Shown here: positions 50,849 to 61,829 of the stretch, piece after piece | Layout of the letters: the number at the start of each line of letters is the position of its first letter | Numbering within the stretch: the first letter of the stretch is position 1 | From: Wolfiporia cocos | Taxonomy: Eukaryota > Basidiomycota > Agaricomycetes > Polyporales > Phaeolaceae | Direction: 5' to 3' | Assembly: GCA_029448655.1 (NCBI GenBank) | Contig: JACCLO010000003.1 | Span: forward strand, 1,116,001 to 1,180,000 | DNA length: 64,000 nucleotides | The notes under the pieces: model-generated | Database searches by the model: none | The model's input: only the letters and a program-made list of their open reading frames with translations | Told to the model about the DNA's origin: nothing | Program-made: the position numbers and the translations under genes

Positions 50849-52104
50849 ATGTCTAGCGTTATAGACCTCCTCCTTGGAATTGAACAAGCTGTGGCGTCAG
50901 TAATTTCGGTTATTGTAAGGCTCGAGGAGATGATGTATGCCACAGAGGAGATATCTCGAGAGAAGCTGGATGACTTCTTTGATGACCTGGAGTGGTTCCT
51001 CGATGAGCTCTTTGAGGATCTCATGGCTGGATTCGCTGCTCGCGACGGTGTCTCGAATCTGGAAGAAAAGCTAGCGAGCGCGTCCGATTTAGGGGCATGG
51101 GCTACAGAAGCAATTAACACCTTCGGCAATAGCTATGGCATCCCCGATGCCACGAGAAACCGATACGTGGGCGAACTCTATCCGTACATCACTTATCTTG
51201 TGCTCAAGTTTGGTATGTCAAATGCGTACAATGCGGTCTATCGTGTGAGCGAGGCTGATAACTATATATATAGGCGAGATATCTGAGCAGCACCCAAGGC
51301 TGCTTAAGGCGTTATTAGTCGATAGTATGTGTTCAATCAACGGAGTGGAATCTACAAGTTCTGAGTGAGCCCTCGATTTTGACCAGTTGTCAGACGTGAC
51401 AGAGAGTTAGACGAATTCCGAACGACACACTCGAGTGAACAAGCCAGTCAGCCGACGAGCGTGGGTTAGTGGGTCTTGACTGTACGCATATTTCTTCCCT
51501 AATCGCTTTGATAGCCGTGTCGGACAACACCGGGTTGGGGCTGCCTGCCAAAGTTGGCCAATACGCGGTGCAACTTTACCATTCAGTTCGTAAATTCATC
51601 GAGGACCTCCTTTCGGGTGCTTTTGAAGCATTTCATGCGACCGCAAAATCCCTTGCTTCTGATATTACCACGTTCGCCAAAGACGTGCATCGTGCCACGA
51701 CTGCATTCTGGGATGGTGATCAAGGACTGGCCGAGAGCGCAACAGACATAGCGGAAAGCCTGGGTGGCATCGTCAAGCATAACCTCAACGTCGAGACTCT
51801 GCTTGCTATTGTCGTGCCTATCCTTAATCCAGTCTTTGTAGTTCTCCCCGGGCCAGTGAGGCGTACAATTCTCAAGCCCGTTATCAACACTATGGTAGCT
51901 CGGTTTGGAGGGAGAGCAGCAAGGTGGCTTGTCTGTGACATGGGCGGGAGAATAGGACGAGAATCAACGGATCTGTTGTCGAGTATGATGCAAGATGACG
52001 AAGAGGCCCCATCGTTGTCGAATGGATGCCATGACTATTGCGGCTGCGAGGCAGCCGGTACTTGCCAAGTAACGAATCGTAGCTTTCTTGAATTGCTGTC
52101 TTGA
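50849..52104 (+). CDS. Orphan helical protein, function unknown
   Basis: Start 50849 gives MSSVIDLLLGIEQAVASVIS followed by a very acidic helix (KLDDFFDDLEWFLDELFEDL). Exon 1 ends at 51212 and splices into GEISEQHPRLLKALLVD, then a small exon and an intron ending near 51513. The long last exon (to 52104) starts VSDNTGLGLPAKVGQYAVQL and is mostly amphipathic helix, with one long hydrophobic stretch ETLLAIVVPILNPVFVVLPG. It ends with a Cys-rich tail, CHDYCGCEAAGTC. No family is recognised. It could be a membrane-associated or lipid-binding helical protein, as its helices recall the Rif/apolipoprotein style, but that is only an impression. Splicing around 51285-51515 is the least sure part. Confidence 0.55.
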
Positions 52105-52488
52105 GTGCGGTCTGTAGAGTCACACTTCCCGCACCATTGTATCTGTAGTTGATCTTGTCTACCTTCAATTTGTATCAGCACCAGGACACCGATACCACGG
52201 TCACTGTCAAAGGCATTTAGCTGAGAATCGCCGCAGATCAAGCGTACTGTATGTATGTGGCCCAGACATAATGTAATTATTCCTTTCGGATGGTGTATTG
52301 GGTGGAGCTACTGATAGCTCGGTTCTGGGGCCAGAATTTGTGATGGACTTTTGTGATAAGCTTCCCAACATGCATGGTTCATTATCGAGATGTTTCGTTA
52401 CATGGGTATTACATACTAGTGGATATCTCGCATGATGGTAAACAGATCAAGATGTGGGTGAGGCCCATTAGTGGTAGCCAAAAGCAGA
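52105..52488. other. Convergent intergenic region
   Basis: About 380 bases of 3' flank between the orphan gene and the minus-strand F-box gene. Nothing recognised. Confidence 0.4.
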
Positions 52489-54069
52489 TCAAAACACATT
52501 TGCCGAGTTCCGCGTGTCCGTTCGAGTAAGCGATCTAGACACCAGATACAAACTCTCGCAGATCGAAGTGAAAACATCGTCGTTTTGAGGCACATAGCAC
52601 CTTTGAGAGAGCTTGAGTCTAGAACAAATCTCGCGTGTCACCTCTAGCAATCCATAAATCCGCGATGGGGAAGTGAGATCGAAGTTTAGGCACATCCCGG
52701 TATAGCGATCTGCTGCAGCTTTCAGCGCGTGGTCTACGTCGATCCAAGGGATTTGGGACAGATCCTCGACGCCGGAGATGTGAATACTCATGGTGATTTC
52801 CTGCAGCTTGTTGGCAGAGTGACATACACTGCTTATGAGATTGGGTATCCAAGAGTACGGCCATGTGGCTTGGTGATGGGAATGACCTGAACTTGGGCGA
52901 GGGCTTGAGCGCGAGCTTTTGCGGGAGCTGGGGTACAAGCTTGAGCACAGGCATGCCGCAATCTTTAAGCGCTGAAGGCGAGGCGCACAGATTGCTTGTA
53001 TGCCAGTGATCAACTGGTCTGCAGACGAACAAAATTTAGCCTAGTTGGGGAAGTAGCACTGAAATGCTCACCACGATAGGCCTCGGTAACCCCATCGAAG
53101 CCGACATCGAGTTCTTCCAACCGTGGCCCGATCTTCTGAAAGAAGCCGGCAAAGTTAAAGTTCTCGCCTCCATATTTCCATCGCAAGCAAAGCGATCGCA
53201 GATGCAAATCAAAGTGAGGAGCCAACAGCCACGTCGCCACGTCAGCCCAGTAATGCACATTCTCCAGATGCAGCCTCTCGAGTCGAATCACCGCGTGATG
53301 ACGATCTGCAAGTTCCTGCGGAAACTGTTCACTAGGTGACAGTACGCTGGTCGCGCTCACGCGTCTGAACCCATGGATGCCAATTTGCGGACCACCGCAG
53401 TCGCGAATTGCGAGTTCAGATAACATAGGGAACGAGCATAGCAGCCGCAAGAGCTCCCTCTTGCTCGACAAGCAAACGTTTCCCACTCGCAGATTGGTGA
53501 CTGAAGGCAAGGATGCAGCCAAGCACGCGATAACACAGCTGGGAACATCGACGCTGTGCCAGTGACGCAGTTCGAGCACATGGATTCTTGAGAATATCGA
53601 TAGCGCGTAGCATATTCGCTCTTGATATATGTTGCTCGACTCCATGAGCACATAGTCGCTGATTATCACTTCGCGCACGCTTCGAACCAAGCGGGCCACG
53701 GTGTCTTCAGTAGCACACTCAATGAAGGAGCAAAAGTCGTGAACGTCGCGAATGTAGAGGCGTCTGAAAAGGTGGGCAATTGTTCGGGGACGCAACTTCC
53801 AGTGGACTAAGCTGCATTGCATCAAGGACTGCTTGTCGTTCCAGAGGTAGTCGATTATGTTATCTACGAGTTCTGGAGGCAGACTGTGAAGTCCTGTCGT
53901 TGAAACCGCACTACGGTATCCTGTGGATAAGATCAGAGAGGATAGAAGCTTGACGAGTATCGGACGCACCTGCGTGTGAAGAGAATGTATGGGATCGTTT
54001 TACAGTCATCAGCTTCGTAGAGATGATTGCTGACATTGTCGCAGGGAAGTGGGTGCTCGACTGAGTCAT
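52489..54069 (-). CDS. F-box/leucine-rich repeat-like protein
   Basis: Three exons on the minus strand. Exon 1 starts at 54069 with MTQSSTHFPATMSAIISTK and splices at 53971-53923 into GYRSAVSTTGLHSLPPEL, keeping frame. The F-box is LPPELVDNIIDYLWNDKQSL with CSLVHWKLRP after it. LRR-like repeats follow (IHVLELRHWHSVDVPSCV, PSVTNLRVGNVCLSSKRE, LERLHLENVHYWADVATWLL, RSLCLRWKYGG). An intron near 53089-53034 joins to DQLITGIQAICAPRLQRLKI, and the protein ends RNSANVF. Without splicing, the frame from 53969 hides the true start. Its repeat layout recalls the gene at 43599, but the identity is low. Substrate unknown. Confidence 0.72.
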
Positions 54070-55324
54070 CTTGCCGCACAATGAAGCCTGTATTTATGCA
54101 CATCGGGTGCTAGCAGAGAGAGCCAAGAGTCACGCTGCAAGCATGTGGCCACAACAAAGTGGCTAATGAGTGGAGGATAACAAAGGGTCTGATAAGTGGC
54201 GGAGGCGGAACGTGTTGCTATACGGCAATAGCCGCGCATGGCAGAACATTCGTCAGACGCATTGCCTCGGGTAGTACCTTCGGCTAGAAACATAAATCAG
54301 GGCACGATCAGTTGCATCCAGAGTACTTGGGACGCGTCGTTCCGAATGAACAGCCTCATTCGCAAGGGGCCACAAGTCCACTTACCATGGACCAGGCTGG
54401 ACCTTGCAATTTCCTCACTCTTCAGTATATCCATGCACAAATCAGCGTGATACCAAACGTTATGCCGCTAGTCGTTTGCTGGTTTGAGTATAAGAAGAGC
54501 GTTCTTGCTTGCCGCAGCTGGCATCCAGTGCTCTCTCAATAGTCCAAATTGAGAAATATAGTCTTTAAGCAGGGCCACAGTGCACTTGGCGGGCTTAGTC
54601 GTGAGGTAGCAGAGTAGAGGCGCCGCCTTGCCGATGTGACAAGGATGAGGATGGCCATGACAGACGCGTAACGATACGCGACGCGACCTGTGATACCTTT
54701 CCCACAGTGATCGGACCAGAGCATTCACGCAGAAGGGAGAAACTCATGGAAAGCGCACTGGCAAGTTCTGGGCGTATTTTCGGTTTGAATCATACTATCT
54801 ACAAGGTATTGTTTACACACGATTACAATGTTCGTCAGGGCAAATGAAAATACTGGTCTATTCAGAGAATGGCATTTGAGCAGTTCAGGCTATTGCAGAC
54901 CTGCGCACGTATACACTGGCGATGGGGTTGAGAATGAGGGGAGATCCGATCCAGGCATGGCCACCTTTGAGGAAGAATGACGTGCGCTCGGGCCGCTAAC
55001 GTTTTGAGCGCAAGACCGCTTCAGGTCAAAATGCGGTTTTGATCAAGGCGGCCTCGCAATGGAATTTCCAACAATGAAGATATGTGTTTAGAAATGTCCA
55101 AGGAAGACGTGAAGGTGTTCCGTCTGCTCGGCTTGCGCAGAACGAGCAGAGCACGTTTGGTCAAAGCGCGATTGCCACCATGGTTGATTCGCGTCCAGTC
55201 ACATCCACGTGCGCTATGTCACGAATAAGCAGTCCAATAAATCTACAACACAGGTATACCAGGAGACTGTACAGTAAACTGCAAGAATACACTATTCACT
55301 CACGCCTCGAGCAGCATAGGCTGT
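54070..55324. other. Intergenic region
   Basis: About 1.25 kb between two minus-strand genes. No frame with a family match or exon chain; nothing structural noted. Confidence 0.45.
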
Positions 55325-58300
55325 CTACTTTTCTTTGGCCGCTCTCAACACCATGTCCTCCAGCGAGATTGCACGATACTCGTCACCATCGGGCGCCCAC
55401 ACCGCGTCGTCGAGGATATAGACAAGCAGGCCACCCTTGCCATCCGCCGTCGGCGACACGCGGAACAATGGCATACGCGACTTCTCGTGCGCCCTTCCAG
55501 CAGGGATGAACAGCAGATTGTGCGACGCCGCGTATTCTTCCACGATCGAGCGGAACGTGACCTCCTGAGTCCGCACAGGCCGCGGCTTGCTTGCAGGCTG
55601 TTTGGGCATGGGACTGCCCTCACGCGAAGGCGATGCACGATGATCTGGTCGAGGTAGGCGCGTAGGCGCGTCGGGCCCGAGCTCGATCGCCTTGTTCATC
55701 AGCTGCAGCCCGCGTGTAAATCCCCGCGCGACGCCCGGCATCGCCTGCACATTCTCAGAGAACACGCCCTTCCAGAATGCATACCAGCGTGCAACCTCCT
55801 CGAAGCTCGGACGCGGCTGTATAAGCCAGATATGCAAGACGTCGAGCCACTTGGGGAAGAACTCTGTCTCGAGCAACTGCGAGAGAATGGACGGGCGCAG
55901 AAGCTTTTCCCAGAGCATGACATCCTGTAACGGTGCCATGTCCTGGCTGCGCGGGTTGACGCGGAAATCCTCGCGCAAGCGAGAGCCAAGCTTCGGAACG
56001 ATGTACTTGAGCAGCATAGTGTCCCAATCGCCGACATCGAACACCTGTAGGAAGTGATAAGCGACCTTGGTCAAGAAGAGATGATGAAAAGCACTTACAT
56101 CTCGCCATACTGTAAGGTCGCTCGGCATTCCCTCGGTGACGATCCAGCTCCTCAATATATGCTTGATCTTCCTCCGTGCGTCTCCGAGGACCTCCTCGAG
56201 TCGCAGCCCCACATGTGGCAACCAGGGGAACACGAGTGTCTGTAGCGGGACTTTGCTGCTGCGCGCGCTCCAGTCGCTGACGGCCTTGGAGACCTTCGGC
56301 AATACAAGCTGGTCGAAGAAGTTGTCGCGAATGAATGGAGGGAGGAATGGTGCCCACGCTTCGTATAGCCGCACCGCAGGTTGCGGATTTTCTGGTGACC
56401 AGTCGTTGTTGATCGAGGAGCGAACCTTGGGCAGCCATGCATTCCAGAGGAGGGACTCGTAGGGTGTCATTGGTACCTCTCTGTGAGAAACATGAGACGA
56501 CTGTTCGACCATAAAACAATTAAGGACATACATTGCTGGAGCAGGAGATATAACCATGCTAGAACCGTACATTTGAACTTGATTCTGAGGCTTCTCTTCA
56601 GGTGCAGCCATCTTAAGAGCACCTTTCCACAAACGGAAGAGCGGCGTGAAGGCCGTTGGGTCTTCAAGCGGCTGCCACTGCGCAATCATACGCCGAACCT
56701 ACATAGTGTGTGAGTACGTGTGGCCATACCGAGTTTGTAGACCTACCACCGGTGCGATGGCAGCAATCACGACCTCGTCCAGCCGATAGAGGTCGAATTC
56801 TTTTGGGAATTGTCCGAGTAGCTTTTCGAAGTTGGCGGAGAATGGCTCGAGTGATGCTTCGTACGTTGAGGCCATATCCCTTGCCTGTGTGTTGATGTCA
56901 TCGACGACCAGGTTGACCTGCTGTAAACGGGCGATCACTGAAATAGGCTGAGTTTGCCATAGGATTACAAGTCGGGATACCAGTGACTTACGCTCGGCTT
57001 CTTCCTCAACCTTCTTACGCAATCTGGCATCCTCTTGACGGATAAACTTCTGGCGTTCTTCCAAAGCTCGTGCTTCACGTGCAAGACCATCAAGATCGCC
57101 CTTGCACGACTCGGTGATTAAGCGTAAGTTGTGCCGTACTTCGGGCAGGCGCGTGGGATCCGTAGTTGGTGTCCATGATGCAGTTGAGATATCAGCAAGA
57201 GACGAGACTTCGCGCAGCTAAATGCATCAAATCAATACATTCCAGCACAACAACGAAGGTAGAGCTTACCGTAGCGCCAGTAGCGTCAATGATCTTCCCG
57301 ATACCGGCTTGCTGGGCCTCTTGTCCCGCTTCGGCCAGGATCTGCTCATACGTTTTGTGTTCGACCCTCGTCTTCCCTTTTCTGGGCCTTTTCCATGCAT
57401 TGGCCCGCTCCTCCTGAGCCTTCTCCGCATTCTTCCGCGCCTTCCTGGCGGTAGGCCGTTCCTCCTCGTCATCACTGATCACCTCCCCCCTCCTCTTTGC
57501 CTCCGCCTTTGCCTGGTCCGTCTTCTCTTTGAAGCCCTTGAACGCCAGACCCATACCCTTCGGCCGTAGCTTGCTCTCCACTGGCGTAACGATACCCTCA
57601 CCGCTCGTTCCCAGCCCCGTACCAGCCTCCCATCCCATCTTCGCGAGCATGCGGGCACCAAATGAGCCCTGCAGCTTGTTGAAATGTTGGCGTTCTTCGT
57701 AATTGAGCGCAGAGGATTTCGGCGTGCTGGTCCCGGCATTACGAAGGAAGGAGCGCTGAGGACGCGCAGAGCCAAAGGCGGAGGGGAGGTCATCTGTGGA
57801 TGCAGGGGCGGGGGAAGGTGAGGCAGAAGTAGACGCGGGGGGTTCGGGGGGAGTGGAGGTGGACGAGCCGATGCCACCCTTGCTGAAACCAGAGAATCCA
57901 GCAAATGCCTTGCCCTTCGACGCGCCGATGCCGAGCCCGCCAAAGCGTGGTCTCTCTTCGTCCTCGTCGAGGGTGTGCAATGACCTCGCCTCGTCCTGTT
58001 CAAGGTTGCTGCCTTTGCTAAAGCCAGAGAATCCGAGTCCGGTCTTGGCTTTGGACATACCTATGCCAATTCCGCCGAACCGAGGCCTCTCTTCCTCCTC
58101 TTCGTCATCCTGCACTTGTGGAGACGCATGGGTGCCATCCTCGACCATATGTTCCTCTGCGTTATCTCCGTCCTGGGCCTCGTCATCCCCATCTTCGCCA
58201 CTCGAGCTACTCCCTGCCTCTTCCATCTGGGCATCGACGTCCGTTGTCTTATCCAGGTCGACCTTCTCTCCGGTCACGAATGCCGGTGCTTTCGTCCAAT

Positions 58301-58559
58301 CCCGTCGTCGCTCACTTTTCCCGCCTTTCCGTCCGCCAAACCCGCCGTCCTCATCTTCACTGCCAAAGACGCCATAAATCGCATCGTCCTTTCCGTTGCG
58401 CCGCTGCCGCTTGCGCTTGTACGGGTCCTCGAACAGTGCCCGCTCCTCACGTGCGTCGGGGTCGTTCTCGTCCAAAGGGGGGTCTTTGTAGTCATCAGCA
58501 TCAGAAACAGGAGAAGAGTCAGAGTCGTCGTCAAGAAGCTGACGTTTTCTCCGCGCCAT
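55325..58559 (-). CDS. G-patch splicing factor TFIP11/Ntr1 (STIP) type
   Basis: Recruits and activates the DEAH helicase Prp43 to take apart the spliceosome after splicing. The start at 58559 gives MARRKRQLLDDDSDSSPVSD, with an acidic TIP N-terminal region and FGGIGIGM, FGGLGIGASKGKAFAGFSGF repeats. The G-patch follows: GARMLAKMGWEAGTGLG (about 57655-57600). A coiled coil (EERQKFIRQEDARLRKK) and the GCFC domain fill the middle (LLWNAWLPKVRSSINNDWSP, WFPWLPHVGLRLEEV-like blocks). The C-terminus TFRSIVEEYAASHNLLFIP is typical. The ATG at 58682 lies upstream in the same frame but gives no conserved residues, so 58559 is preferred. About eight introns. Confidence 0.92.
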
Positions 58560-59775
58560 GAGGAGGGGGGGTTCAGCAAGTCTGTATGTAGAATAGAAGG
58601 CTGTAATGTCACTAGGCGCCCTGCATTCCAGTGCGCACGTGCCCGTGGAAATATGGATGGGCCACTGGTTCGGGTTTCTCAAAATTCTCCTGCTTGACTT
58701 TTCTCTGGATGATTTTGCTTGGTCTCGCTCACGTCTCAGTCATATTCCCTCTGATAATAGCTGATACTAAGGTCGGACGCATGCTTGGGAAACATGAATT
58801 TTGTCAACGGACTTACTGCAAGAGTGTTGACGGAGCTCTTTTCCTTGGAGGACGCCTGCTACGAATTCTTTGCCTAGGGATTGACTCTTGGTTTCTCATT
58901 TTGACGCAATCTCGTGAACCATGTGGGCAAACATATCTATTCTGATGTGTGCGATTACGTGTTCTAGGCTGTATCACTGCAAGGCTCCTCTTGGTTTGAG
59001 TGGTGGCATCAGCAGCTGGACTGTCCCTAGGTATCAGGATTCTGTGCTCATGCTCTCGAGCCGTCGTGATCTGCGCTGTTGTATCTGAGGAGCCTGGAAT
59101 CTCGACAAGCTACATACTTCATGCTGATTCCTGGGAAGGATAGCGTTTGCTTTTCCACTTCTCCAATCGGAGTAACTTGTGTAGTTCTCATATGCATGAA
59201 CGAGCGTTAGCGCACGCATGGTGAGTCAAGATGCGAGTCATTCTGACTGCACATATAATTTTTGTCTCGTTCTAGCCCTTGAATTGCCGCTGACGTTGTA
59301 CTTTCGGTCTCGATTCTTGTGGAGCACTATTGCTCGCTGAGTAGCCGGCCCGCCATATCCTCGCTTGCCGTTTTATCTATCATGTCAATATGTCAATACC
59401 AGATAGCCGTTATCAACACCATGAACACAGCAGTTGATACTCATGCAGGCATCTGAAGCCCTCACCGGTTCACAGCGTGTCCGCTGCACGTAAGAGAGTG
59501 ATTGAGATGCTGAGGAACTGAGTACATATCTCTTCGCGCCGCGGAGATCGTCAATATCGCGACTTCGATATCACACTCACATTTGTTCGCAATTGCAATC
59601 GACCCCAGCCGAGGGTCCTGATACACCTCGATCGGATTCACGGCCTATTCAGTGCACATCGTCCCATAGACTGCTTCCGTAGGGACCCCGAAGTCGGGAG
59701 ACGAAACGTTAGAACATATAAAGCACAACGCTCCATTGGTCCAGGAGTGACTCGAGCGAGTCCACACCAACAGCC
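58560..59775. other. Divergent intergenic region
   Basis: About 1.2 kb between the splicing factor and the aminotransferase. Contains the TATA box at 59715. No other gene supported. Confidence 0.45.
59715..59722 (+). promoter_or_regulatory. TATA-box of the aminotransferase gene
   Basis: CATATAAA ends 53 bases before the ATG at 59776, a normal fungal promoter distance. Confidence 0.5.
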
Positions 59776-61592
59776 ATGGCTCCCGCACTCACCACAGCTG
59801 AATTTACTCAGACGAGCGTAGCAGCCAAGCAGGCACTGAGGCCGACAGCCATCCTGCACAGGACGCCTTGGCGGCCGCCAGTCGCGCGGTCGGCTCAGGG
59901 ATCGTACGTCACCTTGGACGACGGACGCGTCCTCCTAGATGCGGTCGGTGGTGCCGCAGTCGCCTGCATCGGGAATGGACACCCCGAGGTTACGCAGGCG
60001 TTGAAAGACCAAGTTGACAAGGTGTCCTGTATGTCTTTGGTGTGTTATTCTGGTGATGTGCCAATCCCGCATGGAACAGATGTCTACAACATGCAGCTCT
60101 CGAATGAGCCTGCGGAGGAGTTAGCGAAGCTCCTCGTTGATCAAAGCAATGGTGCTTTCAACGCGTGCGGTTTTGTATCTGGAGGCAAGTTCTCTACACG
60201 AGAACGCATGAAACCCTTCAAATGATTATCCACACCATGTATAGGAACGGAGGCGATGGAAGGCGTCATCAAAACTGCCCGTCAAGTAATATCCTGTCCG
60301 CATATATCGATGCCTTCTCATGACATATGCCCCTCAGTATTACTGGGAGATTGGGCAGTCGCAGCGCAAGAACTTCATTGCGCGCCAGCTCTCCTTCCAC
60401 GGCAACACACTTGGGACGCTTTCTCTGGCGTACCATCCCGCTCGCCGTGCTCCTTATGAGGCGATCCTTGACCATGAAAACTTTTATCATGTTTCACCGG
60501 CATATGCTAAGCGCTTCCAGAAAGCGAATGAGACTGAGGAGCAGTATGTCGAGCGGTTGAGGCAAGAATTGGAGGACAAGTTTATCGAGCTTGGACCAGA
60601 CACTGTCATTGGATGTAAGTGCAGGACCAAGGCTAAGGATTGTGACTGAAACCATTTACAGTCGTTGCTGAGACCGTCGTCGGAGCGACGACGGGTGTTG
60701 TGCCAGCACCCAAGGGCTACTTCAAGGCAATGAAGTCTGTTTGCGACAAGTATGGTGCCTTGTTCATCCTCGATGAGGTGATGAGCGGGATGGGCCGTGA
60801 GCAGTGCACAACTGATACCATCAGTTATACTGATCGCAGCATATAGGAATGGGCACCCTGCATGCATGGGAAAGCTTCGGAGACAATGTCTCGCCCGATA
60901 TTCAAGCTGTGGCGAAGGGCCTTGGAGGAGGGTATGCAGTGTGGATTTGTTCATTATTTCGCAATCACTCAAGCGCTTTGGCAATGCGTCTCCAGATATG
61001 CTTCGATAGGTGCCGTACTTATGTCCAAGAAGGTGGCAGATGGTATCCGCGATTCCGCGGGTTTTTGGAAGCATGGCCACACCTACCAGGTGTGCACGAT
61101 CGTTATTGTCTGCCCATTGTGCCCGCGCTCATCACTTTCATATCACAGGCGCACCCCCTCGCCTGCGCAGCTTCCCTCGCGGTGCAGAAGGTTATCATGA
61201 AGGAGAATCTTCTCGAGAATGCGCGGGTGCAGGGCGAATATCTCGGATCGCTTCTCCGCGAACGTCTTCAGTCCCCGAACGCACTCGCGGCTCCCTTCAC
61301 TTTCGACGTCCGCGGCGGCGGTGCGTGGTGGGGCGTTGAGTTCGACTTCTCTGGGCCGGAAGCCGCCCGCCTCGACTTCAAGGGCGAGAAGTTCGCCACT
61401 GCAGTGCAGGCGCGTTGTATGGACAAGGGGCTGATCATCATGGGCTTGACCGGCGGCGCCAATATCGAAGGCACTACGGGCGACCATCTGATGCTCTCTC
61501 CTGCATATAACATTGCGAGGGAACAGGTAGAGAAGATCGTCGATTTATTTGTGGAGGCTATCGAGGAGGTGCTCAGAGAGAGCACAATCTAA
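59776..61592 (+). CDS. Class III pyridoxal-phosphate aminotransferase
   Basis: Transfers an amino group between a substrate amine and a keto acid using PLP. The fold's blocks are all present after splicing: [40 protein letters not shown] (join near 60030-60080), [54 protein letters not shown] with the PLP-ring Asp, and [19 protein letters not shown] with the likely Schiff-base Lys. The C-terminus has [15 protein letters not shown] and ends EVLRESTI. About six introns. No organelle signal is evident. Sequence resembles uncharacterised fungal and bacterial enzymes in the 4-aminobutyrate/BioA-like superfamily, so the substrate cannot be named. Start 59776 follows the TATA box. Confidence 0.9.
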
Positions 61593-61829
61593 GCAGATCT
61601 GTATCATTGGTACAAGAAATGTATATAGCTTCGGCGGACTCGGTCCCAGCCTATCCCAGCCGGTGGGCTCCGGAGCGGCGCCTCGGAGTTTGAATGTGCC
61701 GGAATACGCGCCTAGTCTCCGGCGTATAGCGCAACCTTGATTACTTGACGCCGCCACAAACCTCATTATAGTGTACTGCCATTCGATAGCCTTACGCAAG
61801 GGAACTCGATGGCCGGCTGCATGCTCTAA

